DNA from: JBCBDX01 sp039822005
GTDB lineage: Bacteria; Pseudomonadota; Alphaproteobacteria; Rhizobiales; Rhizobiaceae
Length of the DNA: 64,000 bases
Assembly: GCA_039822005.1 (NCBI GenBank)
Contig: JBCBMZ010000002.1
Span: 434,001-498,000 of the forward strand
Direction of reading: 5' to 3'
Shown: positions 15,409 through 24,076 of the stretch, piece after piece
How positions within the stretch are numbered: position 1 is the stretch's first letter
Layout: the number at the start of each line of letters is the position of its first letter
Program-made: the position numbers and the translations under genes
Notes under the pieces: generated by a model
What the model was told of the DNA's origin: nothing
The model's input: only the letters and a program-made list of their open reading frames with translations
Database searches by the model: none

Positions 15409-16719
15409 ATGGGAATGCTTCAGGACAAGGACCGGATTTTCACCAACATATACGGCATACGCGACAAGTCGCTCAAGGGTGCGATGGCGCGCGGCCATTG
15501 GGATGGTACGAAAGCGTTGGTAGAAAAAGGCCGTGATTGGATCATCAACGAGATGAAAGCATCCAATCTGCGTGGGCGCGGTGGCGCTGGTTTCCCGACT
15601 GGTCTCAAATGGTCATTTATGCCCAAAGAGGTGGGTGAACGCCCACACTATTTGGTTGTCAATGCCGATGAGTCCGAGCCGGGGACCTGCAAGGACCGAG
15701 ATATCATGCGGCACGACCCGCATACGCTGATAGAGGGCTGTCTGATCGCCGGCTGCGCCATGCAGGCGCACACAGCTTATATCTATGTTCGTGGCGAATA
15801 TATCCGCGAACGCGAAGCGCTGCAGGCTGCCATCGACGAGTGCTATGATGCGGGCCTCCTTGGTAAGAACAACAAATGCGGCTGGGACATGGATGTGTTC
15901 GTCCACCATGGCGCGGGTGCATATATTTGCGGTGAAGAAACAGCGTTGATTGAGTCGCTGGAGGGCAAGAAGGGCCAGCCGCGCCTCAAACCGCCATTCC
16001 CGGCCAATGTCGGTCTTTATGGCTGCCCGACCACGGTCAACAACGTAGAATCGATTGCTGTTGCGCCCACCATCTTGCGCCGCGGGGCAGGGTGGTTTTC
16101 ATCCTTCGGTGCTGAAAAAAACAAAGGGACCAAGCTCTTTTGCGTTTCCGGACATGTGAACAACCCCTGCACTTTTGAAGAGGCCATGTCCGTTCCGTTC
16201 AAAGAGCTGATCGACAAGCATTGCGGAGGCATTCGTGGTGGCTGGGACAATTTGTTGGCTGTGATACCCGGCGGTTCATCGGTGCCTATGGTCCCGGCGC
16301 AAGAAATCATCGACACGCCGATGGATTTTGACTCTCTGCGTGCGTTGCAGTCCGGCCTCGGCACGGCGGCAGTGATCGTCATGGACAAGTCAACTGATGT
16401 CGTCAAAGCCATCGCGCGGCTGGCCTATTTCTACAAGCATGAAAGCTGCGGCCAGTGCACACCCTGCCGCGAAGGCACGGGTTGGATGTGGCGCGTGATG
16501 GAACGCATGGTGACGGGCAATGCCCAAAAGCGTGAGATAGACATGTTGCTCGACGTCACCAAACAGGTCGAGGGCCACACCATTTGCGCGCTTGGCGATG
16601 CAGCGGCCTGGCCCATTCAGGGCTTGATCCGTCATTTCCGCCCGGAAATTGAACGCCGGATTGATGAGTTTTCGCGCAATGCCCATGAGACTCAGCCAGT
16701 GCTGCAAGCCGCTGAGTAG
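15409..16719 (+). CDS. nuoF: NADH-quinone oxidoreductase subunit F
   Basis: The 436-residue protein is the 51-kDa-type subunit that oxidises NADH with FMN and cluster N3. The NADH/FMN glycine-rich segment G-R-G-G-A-G-F-P-T-G, the Y-I-C-G-E-E-T-A-L segment and the 4Fe-4S motif E-S-C-G-Q-C-T-P-C-R-E-G-T are present. I chose ATG 15409; a TTG at 15403 lies inside the end of nuoE, and ATG 15415 is also possible. It follows nuoE with two bases between, as usual. Confidence 0.96.
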   Translation: MGMLQDKDRIFTNIYGIRDKSLKGAMARGHWDGTKALVEKGRDWIINEMKASNLRGRGGAGFPTGLKWSFMPKEVGERPHYLVVNADESEPGTCKDRDIMRHDPHTLIEGCLIAGCAMQAHTAYIYVRGEYIREREALQAAIDECYDAGLLGKNNKCGWDMDVFVHHGAGAYICGEETALIESLEGKKGQPRLKPPFPANVGLYGCPTTVNNVESIAVAPTILRRGAGWFSSFGAEKNKGTKLFCVSGHVNNPCTFEEAMSVPFKELIDKHCGGIRGGWDNLLAVIPGGSSVPMVPAQEIIDTPMDFDSLRALQSGLGTAAVIVMDKSTDVVKAIARLAYFYKHESCGQCTPCREGTGWMWRVMERMVTGNAQKREIDMLLDVTKQVEGHTICALGDAAAWPIQGLIRHFRPEIERRIDEFSRNAHETQPVLQAAE

Positions 16720-16742
16720 TTAGACGCAAAGGTTCCGGGCGA

Positions 16743-17162
16743 ATGGTAAGGTCGGTTCTTTATGCACTTGGTGGAATTTTACTTTCCGCGATTGCCGTGC
16801 TTTTGGTGCCGAGTGATCCCACAACCTTAAAAGGCCAACTGATTTGCGCGGGCGCGCCCATCTCTCGTGGCGCCGACTGGACGCCTTGGCGCCGCGAAGG
16901 CGTTTTGAAAGTTGATGAGAACGACTTGATACTCCGGCAAGCTGGTAACGAATTCAGGGTTTGCTTCGACCGTGCCAGCGCCGATGCGGGTGAGGTCGCC
17001 GTCGATAACTCCAACTCGGTTCGGCTAACAAGCACAAGCGTCAGACTGACCCGTTGCAAGTGCACAAATATGTCTTTTGATTCAGGCCCCAATATCGGTT
17101 GGGCAATCTCTCAAGGTTCCGCATCTTCTTGGGCGGAGGGCGAGTTTCGCCGCCTGAACTAA
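16743..17162 (+). CDS. Hypothetical protein with N-terminal membrane segment
   Basis: The 139-residue product starts 23 bases after nuoF. It has one hydrophobic N-terminal segment (about 5-22, a signal peptide or anchor) and a soluble part with four scattered cysteines, including C-K-C, and no motif I recognise. It is not a complex I subunit known to me. Codon use looks like that of its neighbours. It may be a lineage-specific insertion within the operon or an accessory factor; its strand and position suggest co-transcription. Confidence 0.6.
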   Translation: MVRSVLYALGGILLSAIAVLLVPSDPTTLKGQLICAGAPISRGADWTPWRREGVLKVDENDLILRQAGNEFRVCFDRASADAGEVAVDNSNSVRLTSTSVRLTRCKCTNMSFDSGPNIGWAISQGSASSWAEGEFRRLN

Positions 17163-17187
17163 ATAACTAGCATTTTCTGAAAAACTA

Positions 17188-17219
17188 TGCTGCAATGCAC
17201 AAAGTGAGTGTGCAGTGCA
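17188..17219. promoter_or_regulatory. TGC-rich repeats upstream of the phasin-like gene
   Basis: TGCTGCAATGCA (17188-17199) and TGCAGTGCA (17211-17219) lie 50-80 bases before ATG 17269. TGC/GCA-rich sites of this kind bind PhaR-type polyhydroxybutyrate regulators in other alphaproteobacteria. A similar TGCTGCACTGCA also occurs at 32529-32540 upstream of proS, which weakens specificity. Confidence 0.3.
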
Positions 17220-17268
17220 AAAATCATGCGCACATTTCCGTGAGCGGATCAGGAAGGAGTCCCTGTTA

Positions 17269-18219
17269 ATGATGCAGGCTTATCAAGAAATGCAAGAAGC
17301 GTTGGTTAAGAACAATCCTTTTGCGGCCATGATGCCTATGGCAGAGGAAATGCAAAAGACGACGCAGTCCATGATGGGATCGTTTGAGTTCGCAAAAATA
17401 CCCGTCACACCCGTTTCCAGCGTCAGCAATTTGGCGGCCCATCCGATGGCCGCAAGTGCGGCAGGGTCTGCTGTTACTGCCGGCGTTGCATCTGCAGCTC
17501 TGGGCACTTGGTTTGGTTGGATGACTGCCGCCATGGATGGTGCCGTGAAAGCGCAGAAGGCGACCAAGGGTTCGTCTATATTTGCCCCCATGTCTGTTGA
17601 TGGCGTTAACCCGATGAAGTTCGACTGGGGCTACGGCAAGTCTTTGCCTGCGCCAGCGTTTAACTTTGCCAAGTTCGAGTGGTTTGGTGAAGAAGTCGCT
17701 GCGCCTGCAGTCAAGCCAAAGCCCGCCGCAAAGGCCAAGCCCAAAGCGGCGACCAAGCCAACTGCGAAGACTGTGGCTGGAGCAAAACCAGCGTCCGCTC
17801 CCAAAAAGGTCGCTGAGCCTGCAAAAAGCGGGGCCGAACCAGTCGTCAAAGCAGTTGAACCTGCACCGAAATCTGCGCCCGTACCGGCACCAAAGCCAGC
17901 GCCGGTTGCCTCAGTTCCCGCCGCAGACGTAATGCCGGAAGACTTCTCGAAGCCAACAGCCATCGCCAAGCCGGAAAACGTCGATGATCTAAAAATGATC
18001 GCTGGTGTTGGTCCAAAACTTGAAAAGGTTCTTAACGATTTGGGTATTTGGACGTTTGCGCAAGTGGCCGGCTGGACACCAAATGAGATCGCCTGGGTTG
18101 ATGACTATCTTCAGTTCAAGGGTCGTATCGACCGGGATGACTGGTTGGCGCAGGCCGATGCTTTGGCCACCGGTGGTCGCGACGAATATGTAAAGCGTTT
18201 CGGGAAAGAACCGCGTTAA
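17269..18219 (+). CDS. Phasin-like protein with NuoE-type C-terminal domain
   Basis: The start ATG 17269 follows GGAAGGAGT; the frame is open back to 17215 but without a better site. The N-terminal 120 residues are methionine/alanine-rich and hydrophobic or amphipathic (A-A-S-A-A-G-S-A-V-T-A-G-V-A), resembling phasin-type or granule-associated proteins. A long Lys/Ala/Pro linker follows. The last 75 residues (L-K-M-I-A-G-V-G-P-K-L-E to F-G-K-E-P-R) closely match the end of NuoE. Such genes are known beside nuo in rhizobia and are sometimes called a 21-kDa complex I subunit. Function is unproven. Confidence 0.75.
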   Translation: MMQAYQEMQEALVKNNPFAAMMPMAEEMQKTTQSMMGSFEFAKIPVTPVSSVSNLAAHPMAASAAGSAVTAGVASAALGTWFGWMTAAMDGAVKAQKATKGSSIFAPMSVDGVNPMKFDWGYGKSLPAPAFNFAKFEWFGEEVAAPAVKPKPAAKAKPKAATKPTAKTVAGAKPASAPKKVAEPAKSGAEPVVKAVEPAPKSAPVPAPKPAPVASVPAADVMPEDFSKPTAIAKPENVDDLKMIAGVGPKLEKVLNDLGIWTFAQVAGWTPNEIAWVDDYLQFKGRIDRDDWLAQADALATGGRDEYVKRFGKEPR

Positions 18220-18276
18220 GTTTCTTTGGGGTTAGCCCGGGCGCGGCTCGCTTTTCCACAAAATGACAGTATTGTG

Positions 18277-18310
18277 ACACGGCATTCATCCAGTGAGTGC
18301 CGTGTTTTTT
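18277..18310 (+). terminator. Rho-independent terminator inside the nuo cluster
   Basis: ACACGGCATT pairs with AGTGCCGTGT (one G-T pair) around a nine-base loop and is followed by a T-run. It lies between two same-strand genes of the nuo cluster, so it should reduce transcription into nuoG-N unless another promoter lies downstream. Confidence 0.75.
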
Positions 18311-18339
18311 GTCAATGCTGTGCTGGCGAAGGAGGTTTG

Positions 18340-19074
18340 ATGTCTAAAACGAAAAAGTCCAAGGGCTCTAAGCAGAAAGCGTCAAAATCCGAAAGAGCGT
18401 TGAAAAAGCTCAGATCGGGTCTTCAAAATCTGACGGGGTATGAGAGCGTGGTGAGCGGTGCGGCAAGGCCGGCACTTTGGGCCGGTTACGCCTGCGCTCT
18501 GGCATCTGTCGACAGCATCGCGCGCGAGGGCAATTCGTCAAAAAAGGTCCAAAAGCGCCACAGGAGAGCGATGAGGGCGATCACCAAATTAGCCAGACAC
18601 GCCGGCGGTAAAAAGGCGTTGCGGGTTGGCAGCGTGTTGGTCAGCGCAGATGTGCCGGATGAAAATCCACAGTCGTCAGGACCTGCGACCCGGTCCGATG
18701 ATCAGGCCGCCATCGCACGCTTGATCGGAACGCCCGAGCAGCCGAGCAACGTTGTGCCTCTGAGCGCCGGAAGATCAGCTCTGGGTGTCTCTTCGGCAGC
18801 GCCGGGCAGTCTGAAAGAGCCCCTCGACGGCGTAGGCGATAACCTTCAACTCATCGCCGGCGTGGGGCCGAAACTTGAAGAGACACTGCATAGTCTGGGT
18901 ATCTGGCACTATGAACAAATCGCAGCCTGGGGGTCGGAAGATATCGCTTGGGTTGACGAGCATTTGCGGTTTTCCGGTCGAATCGAACGCGAGCAATGGG
19001 TTGCGCAAGCTGTCGCCCTGTCGCGCGGTGGTCGCGAGGAATATGTCAGGGTGTTTGGTAAAGAGCCGCGTTGA
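18340..19074 (+). CDS. Basic protein with NuoE-type C-terminal domain
   Basis: ATG 18340 has an excellent ribosome-binding site (GAAGGAGGT). The 244-residue product begins with a highly basic lysine/serine tail, then an A/R-rich stretch (about 30-110), then a low-complexity linker. The last 75 residues repeat the domain found at the ends of NuoE and the protein at 17269 (L-Q-L-I-A-G-V-G-P-K-L-E, then F-G-K-E-P-R at the very end). The N-terminal part could bind nucleic acid or acidic partners. No family known to me covers the first half. Confidence 0.65.
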   Translation: MSKTKKSKGSKQKASKSERALKKLRSGLQNLTGYESVVSGAARPALWAGYACALASVDSIAREGNSSKKVQKRHRRAMRAITKLARHAGGKKALRVGSVLVSADVPDENPQSSGPATRSDDQAAIARLIGTPEQPSNVVPLSAGRSALGVSSAAPGSLKEPLDGVGDNLQLIAGVGPKLEETLHSLGIWHYEQIAAWGSEDIAWVDEHLRFSGRIEREQWVAQAVALSRGGREEYVRVFGKEPR

Positions 19075-19387
19075 GTCTTTCCGCTTTTGCATCTGCGAAG
19101 AAAGCGATTGACCGTTTAAACCGGAACGTGTGCCGTAATCGATTGGCGGTGTTGAAGAAAACGGTTTAGACCGAAGCTGGACGCGCAGGGAACAATCACG
19201 GCATGGTCGTGCCGAAACCAACAAAATCGCCTGACAAAGTCGATTGGGGCTAAAGATCGACTTGATTATCTGGCCGTGGTTGGCAATAGCGACCCTGCAC
19301 GTGATCGGGTGTTGCGTTCGGGCGAAACGTCCGAACGGTCATGTAATGTGCGTCGGCGCCCGTGATTGACAGTGGAACAGAACAAAC
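19075..19387 (+). other. nuoG leader region
   Basis: These 313 bases hold no gene that I can support. A 9-bp hairpin GTTCGGGCG/CGTCCGAAC with loop AAA lies at 19316-19336, about 50 bases before nuoG, without a T-run. After the terminator at 18277 this is one place to expect a promoter for nuoG-N, but I cannot identify one. Confidence 0.4.
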
Positions 19388-21481
19388 ATGGCGACGATCA
19401 AAGTAGACGGAAACGAGATCGAGGTCCCCGACCACTATACGATCCTTCAAGCATGCGAAGAAGCGGGAGCAGAGATCCCACGTTTTTGTTTCCACGAGCG
19501 CCTGTCGATCGCCGGTAACTGCCGCATGTGTCTCGTCGAGGTCAAAGGCGGCCCGCCCAAACCGGCTGCATCCTGTGCGATGGGCGTGAAAGACTTGCGC
19601 CCCGGCCCGGAAGGTCAGCCGCCGGAAGTGTTCACCAACACGCCGATGGTCAAAAAGGCACGGGAAGGTGTGATGGAGTTTTTGCTCATTAATCACCCGC
19701 TCGACTGCCCGATTTGTGATCAGGGCGGTGAGTGCGATCTGCAAGACCAGGCCATGGCCTACGGCATAGATTCATCGCGTTACCAGGAAAACAAGCGCGC
19801 GGTTGAAGACAAATATATCGGCCCGCTGGTCAAAACGATCATGACCCGCTGCATCCACTGTACGCGCTGCGTCCGCTTCACGACAGAGGTGGCCGGTATT
19901 TCTGAGTTGGGGCTGATCGGTCGCGGCGAAGACGCCGAAATTACCACCTATCTCGAAGAGGCCATGTCTTCGGAACTACAGGGCAATGTGATCGATCTTT
20001 GCCCTGTGGGCGCATTGACATCGCGTCCTTATGCCTTTCAGGCGCGGCCTTGGGAGCTGACGAAGACTGAAAGCATCGATGTGATGGATGCGGTTGGTTC
20101 GGCGATACGTGTTGATACGCGGGGCCGGGAAGTCATGCGGATCATGCCGCGCGTCAATGAAGATGTTAATGAGGAGTGGATCTCCGACAAAACCCGTTTC
20201 ATCTGGGATGGTCTGCGCACACAGCGTTTGGATCGACCCTATGTCAAGGGCGCGGATGGGAAGTTGAAACCCGCCGCTTGGGGCGATGCGTTCCAGGCCG
20301 TGAAAGCAGCGCTTGATGGTGTTGCAAGCAAAAATATTGGCGCGATCGCCGGTGACTTGGCCGGCACTGAGGAGATGTTTGCGCTCAAGCAATTGTTGGA
20401 AAAACTCGGTTCTACCCATGTGGATTGCCGTCAGGATGGCGCAAAGCTTGATCCGTCGCTGGGTCGCAGTTCCTACATTTTCAATCCGTCCATAAACGGG
20501 ATTGATGAGGCCGACGCCATTTTGATTGTCGGCGCCAATCCGCGTTTTGAGGCTTCAGTCCTGAACGCGCGTATCCGCCGCGCTTGGCGTGCGGCTCCCG
20601 TTGCCATTGGCGTGATTGGCGATGATCTCGGCGATTTACGCTACGACTATGATTATTTGGGCGCTGGTCCCGCGACGCTGACGGAAGTTGTGGATGGCAA
20701 ATCCAAGTTTGCCGCGAAGCTGAAAAAAGCCAAAAAGCCGATGATCATCATCGGGCAGGGCGCATTGTCCCGAAATGATGGACAAGCCGTGCTGGCCACA
20801 GCTGCGAAAATTGCGACGACCTACGGCGCTGTTTCCAACGACTGGATCGGTTTTGCCATCCTGCACACTGCCGCATCACGCGTGGGTGGCTTGGATATTG
20901 GCTTTGTGCCGGGCGCAGACAGCATGGACGCCGCTAAGATGGTAACCGATGCTGATGTCCTGTTGCTGCTTGGCGCCGATGAATTGCCGCTCGATCAGCG
21001 CAAGACTGGTGCGAAGACCATCTACATCGGGACGCATGGTGACGTGGGCGCACATCACGCCGACATTATTTTGCCGGCGAGCACCTACACTGAAAAATCA
21101 GCCACATACGTCAACACCGAAGGGCGCGTTCAGATGACACAGCGCGCCGCTTTCGCGCCGGGCGAGGCCAAGGAAGATTGGGCCATCATCCGCGCGCTAT
21201 CCGACGTTGTCGGCCAAAAACTGCCATACGACTCGCTGACAGCTTTGCGCGCTGCCATGTATGATGCTGTGCCGCATTTGGCTGACCTGGATGAAATCGC
21301 AGCAGGCGATACAGGTGATATCGCAGTGCTGGCGGACAAAGCGGGCAAAATGGACAAGGCTGGCTTCCAGTCGCCGGTTTCCGATTTTTACCTGACCAAC
21401 CCTATTGCCCGTGCATCCAAGGTCATGGCCGAATGTTCGCAACTGGCGAAAGATCGCAAGCTGCCGCAGGCGGCTGAGTAG
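19388..21481 (+). CDS. nuoG: NADH-quinone oxidoreductase subunit G
   Basis: The 697-residue protein is the 75-kDa-type subunit with several iron-sulfur clusters. The N-terminal 2Fe-2S ligands are C34, C45, C48 and C63. Then follow the C-P-I-C-D-Q-G-G-E-C motif and a C-I-H-C-T-R-C-V-R motif for 4Fe-4S clusters. The rest is a molybdopterin-oxidoreductase-like domain, shorter than in E. coli and of the mitochondrial type. Length is normal for alphaproteobacteria. nuoH starts 14 bases downstream. Confidence 0.97.
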   Translation: MATIKVDGNEIEVPDHYTILQACEEAGAEIPRFCFHERLSIAGNCRMCLVEVKGGPPKPAASCAMGVKDLRPGPEGQPPEVFTNTPMVKKAREGVMEFLLINHPLDCPICDQGGECDLQDQAMAYGIDSSRYQENKRAVEDKYIGPLVKTIMTRCIHCTRCVRFTTEVAGISELGLIGRGEDAEITTYLEEAMSSELQGNVIDLCPVGALTSRPYAFQARPWELTKTESIDVMDAVGSAIRVDTRGREVMRIMPRVNEDVNEEWISDKTRFIWDGLRTQRLDRPYVKGADGKLKPAAWGDAFQAVKAALDGVASKNIGAIAGDLAGTEEMFALKQLLEKLGSTHVDCRQDGAKLDPSLGRSSYIFNPSINGIDEADAILIVGANPRFEASVLNARIRRAWRAAPVAIGVIGDDLGDLRYDYDYLGAGPATLTEVVDGKSKFAAKLKKAKKPMIIIGQGALSRNDGQAVLATAAKIATTYGAVSNDWIGFAILHTAASRVGGLDIGFVPGADSMDAAKMVTDADVLLLLGADELPLDQRKTGAKTIYIGTHGDVGAHHADIILPASTYTEKSATYVNTEGRVQMTQRAAFAPGEAKEDWAIIRALSDVVGQKLPYDSLTALRAAMYDAVPHLADLDEIAAGDTGDIAVLADKAGKMDKAGFQSPVSDFYLTNPIARASKVMAECSQLAKDRKLPQAAE

Positions 21482-21495
21482 GAAAGACCGGAACC

Positions 21496-22530
21496 ATGTT
21501 TGAAACCATCATTTGGCCCGGCCTCATCATCGTCATTCAGTCTTTGGTGCTTCTTGTGGCGCTGCTGGTCTTTACCGCGTTCATTCTTTATGCCGACCGC
21601 AAGATTTGGGCGGCGGTCATGAGCCGTCGCGGACCTAATGTTGTCGGCCCGTTCGGTTTGCTTCAGTCGTTTGCCGACCTTTTGAAATTTGTCATCAAGG
21701 AGCCGATCATTCCATCGGGCGCATCGAAAGGGATTTTCCTTTTGGCGCCGCTGATTTCGGCTGTGCTCGCGCTTGCCGCATGGGCTGTGATTCCGGTCAA
21801 TGAAGGCTGGGCGGTGGCCACGATCAATGTAGGTATCCTTTATGTGTTCGCCATTTCCTCGCTTGAGGTCTATGGGGTGATCATGGCCGGTTGGGCCTCC
21901 AACTCAAAATATCCGTTCCTTGGCGCACTGCGTTCTGCAGCGCAGATGGTGTCGTATGAAGTCTCTATCGGCTTTGTGATCGTTACCGTCCTGTTGCTGG
22001 TGGGCTCTCTGTCGTTGACCGACATTGTACTGGCCCAAAAAGACGGCATTGGCACTTGGATCGGCCTGCCGAACTCGTTCCTGGATTGGCACTGGCTTGG
22101 CCTGTTCCCCATGTTCGTGATCTTTTTCATCTCGGCTTTGGCGGAAACCAACCGCCCGCCATTTGATCTTGTTGAAGCCGAATCCGAGTTGGTCGCCGGC
22201 CACATGATCGAATATTCATCGACCCCCTACATGATGTTCATGCTCGGCGAGTATATCGCGATTTTGTTGATGTGTGCGTTGACTGTCATTCTATTCATGG
22301 GTGGTTGGCTCCCGCCGTTTGACTTTGCGCCGTTCACTTGGGTGCCGGGCGTCTTCTGGTTCGTGTTCAAGCTTTGCTTGGTCTTCTTCATGTTCTCCAT
22401 CGTGAAGACAATCGTGCCGCGCTATCGCTATGACCAGCTGATGCGCCTTGGTTGGAAAGTCTTTCTGCCGATTTCACTCTTCATGGTTGTAGCAACCGCG
22501 GCATTCCTGAAAATCACGGGTTGGGCATAG
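21496..22530 (+). CDS. nuoH: NADH-quinone oxidoreductase subunit H
   Basis: The 344-residue protein is the ND1-type membrane subunit that joins the peripheral and membrane arms and helps form the quinone channel. Eight or so hydrophobic segments are visible. Diagnostic stretches are A-D-R-K-I-W-A-A-V-M-S-R-R-G-P-N-V-V-G and A-E-T-N-R-P-P-F-D-L-V-E-A-E-S-E-L-V-A-G. The gene lies between nuoG and nuoI with short gaps. Confidence 0.97.
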   Translation: MFETIIWPGLIIVIQSLVLLVALLVFTAFILYADRKIWAAVMSRRGPNVVGPFGLLQSFADLLKFVIKEPIIPSGASKGIFLLAPLISAVLALAAWAVIPVNEGWAVATINVGILYVFAISSLEVYGVIMAGWASNSKYPFLGALRSAAQMVSYEVSIGFVIVTVLLLVGSLSLTDIVLAQKDGIGTWIGLPNSFLDWHWLGLFPMFVIFFISALAETNRPPFDLVEAESELVAGHMIEYSSTPYMMFMLGEYIAILLMCALTVILFMGGWLPPFDFAPFTWVPGVFWFVFKLCLVFFMFSIVKTIVPRYRYDQLMRLGWKVFLPISLFMVVATAAFLKITGWA

Positions 22531-22533
22531 AAA

Positions 22534-23025
22534 ATGAGTACCATAGCACAGGCCGCCAAATCGCTTTTGCTCCTTGAGTTCGTCACGGCCTTCGGGCTGG
22601 CGATGCGGCGCTTTTTCGCACCCAAGGCGACGCTGAACTACCCGCATGAAAAGGGTAAGCTTTCGCCACGCTTTCGCGGTGAGCATGCGCTGCGCCGCTA
22701 TCCCAATGGCGAAGAACGCTGCATTGCATGCAAATTATGCGAAGCGATCTGCCCGGCACAGGCCATCACGATCGAAGCCGGGCCGCGTCGCAATGACGGC
22801 ACACGGCGCACGGTGCGCTACGACATCGACATGGTCAAATGCATCTATTGTGGTTTTTGCCAGGAAGCCTGCCCGGTGGATGCCATTGTTGAGGGCCCGA
22901 ATTTCGAATTCGCCACCGAGACACGCGAAGAACTTTACTATGACAAGGACAAGCTGCTCGCCAATGGAGACCGTTGGGAGCGGGAGATCGCGCGGAACAT
23001 CGCACTCGACTCACCCTTTCGGTGA
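22534..23025 (+). CDS. nuoI: NADH-quinone oxidoreductase subunit I
   Basis: The 163-residue ferredoxin-like subunit carries clusters N6a and N6b. Both 4Fe-4S motifs are clear: C-I-A-C-K-L-C-E-A-I-C-P and C-I-Y-C-G-F-C-Q-E-A-C-P. The N-terminal amphipathic helix that touches the membrane arm is present. It starts three bases after nuoH; a 99-base gap separates it from nuoJ, longer than the other gaps. Confidence 0.97.
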   Translation: MSTIAQAAKSLLLLEFVTAFGLAMRRFFAPKATLNYPHEKGKLSPRFRGEHALRRYPNGEERCIACKLCEAICPAQAITIEAGPRRNDGTRRTVRYDIDMVKCIYCGFCQEACPVDAIVEGPNFEFATETREELYYDKDKLLANGDRWEREIARNIALDSPFR

Positions 23026-23124
23026 GCGAAAGAAGCACTGGACATTGCGCCGCATCGGGTTATTGCAGCGCAAGCAAAAAAGTGGGTTGAAGCGGTTCAA
23101 TCCGTACGAAGGGATCGGGAAAAG

Positions 23125-23751
23125 ATGCTGTTGACCGGACTGGGCGCGGCCTTCTTCTACATGTTCGCATTCATTGCCGTCGCAAGTGCTGTGATGGTGG
23201 TTGTGTCGCGCAACCCAGTGCATTCGGTGTTGTACCTGATCCTGACTTTCTTTAATGCCGCTGCGCTCTTTCTGCTGACGGGCGCCGAATTCCTCGGCAT
23301 GATCTTGCTGGTGGTCTATGTTGGTGCTGTTGCGGTGCTATTCCTCTTTGTTGTGATGATGCTCGATGTTGACTTTGCCTCAATGAAACGCGGCATGCTC
23401 GACTATGCGCCGATAGGTTTGCTTGTGGGCATTGTGTTGGCGCTTGAAATTCTGATTGTTGTCGGCGGCAATATTCTCACCGTCGAGAAGCCGGACAATG
23501 TGGCTCTCCCGACGCCAGACCCGGCAACGCGCGAAAATACCGCTGCGCTCGGTGACATTCTTTACACCGACTTTGTCCTGTTCTTCCAGATCGCCGGCAT
23601 GGTTTTGCTGGTGGCGATGATCGGCGCGATTGTGCTGACGCTTCGGCCACCCAAACCTGGCGTGAAGCGCCAGGATATGGGGGCTCAAGTGCGCCGCACG
23701 CCTGAAGAAGCCATGGAACTTGTCGATGTTGAATCAGGGAAGGGCATTTGA
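23125..23751 (+). CDS. nuoJ: NADH-quinone oxidoreductase subunit J
   Basis: The 208-residue protein is the ND6-type membrane subunit. Five hydrophobic segments are visible, with the conserved A-E-F-L-G-M-I-L-L-V-V-Y-V-G-A-V-A-V-L-F run of transmembrane helix 3, which contains the pi-bulge region of the family. A hydrophilic tail of about 40 residues follows the last segment. Its stop codon lies two bases before the chosen nuoK start. Confidence 0.96.
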   Translation: MLLTGLGAAFFYMFAFIAVASAVMVVVSRNPVHSVLYLILTFFNAAALFLLTGAEFLGMILLVVYVGAVAVLFLFVVMMLDVDFASMKRGMLDYAPIGLLVGIVLALEILIVVGGNILTVEKPDNVALPTPDPATRENTAALGDILYTDFVLFFQIAGMVLLVAMIGAIVLTLRPPKPGVKRQDMGAQVRRTPEEAMELVDVESGKGI

Positions 23752-23753
23752 CC

Positions 23754-24062
23754 GTGACCGTGACTATTGCCCACTATCTGACTGTTTCCGGCCTACTTTT
23801 TGTCATTGGCATTTTCGGCATTTTCCTGAACCGCAAAAATGTCATTGTCATTTTGATGAGCATTGAACTCATCCTGTTGGCGGTGAACCTCAACTTCATC
23901 GCATTCTCAGCGCACCTACAGGATCTGGTCGGGCAGGTTTTTGCGCTGTTTGTGTTGACCGTCGCGGCCGCCGAAGCGGCTATCGGTCTTGCCATCCTAG
24001 TAGTCTTCTACCGCAACCGTGGTTCCATCGCGGTCGAAGACGTCAACATGATGAAAGGCTGA
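23754..24062 (+). CDS. nuoK: NADH-quinone oxidoreductase subunit K
   Basis: The 102-residue product is the ND4L-type membrane subunit with three transmembrane helices. Conserved acidic residues for proton transfer lie in M-S-I-E-L-I-L-L-A-V-N and in V-A-A-A-E-A-A-I-G-L. I chose GTG 23754, 9 bases after GGGAAGGG; TTG 23748 and GTG 23760 are also in frame. The resulting length fits the family. Confidence 0.93.
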   Translation: MTVTIAHYLTVSGLLFVIGIFGIFLNRKNVIVILMSIELILLAVNLNFIAFSAHLQDLVGQVFALFVLTVAAAEAAIGLAILVVFYRNRGSIAVEDVNMMKG

Positions 24063-24076
24063 TCGGGGTCTAGCAC

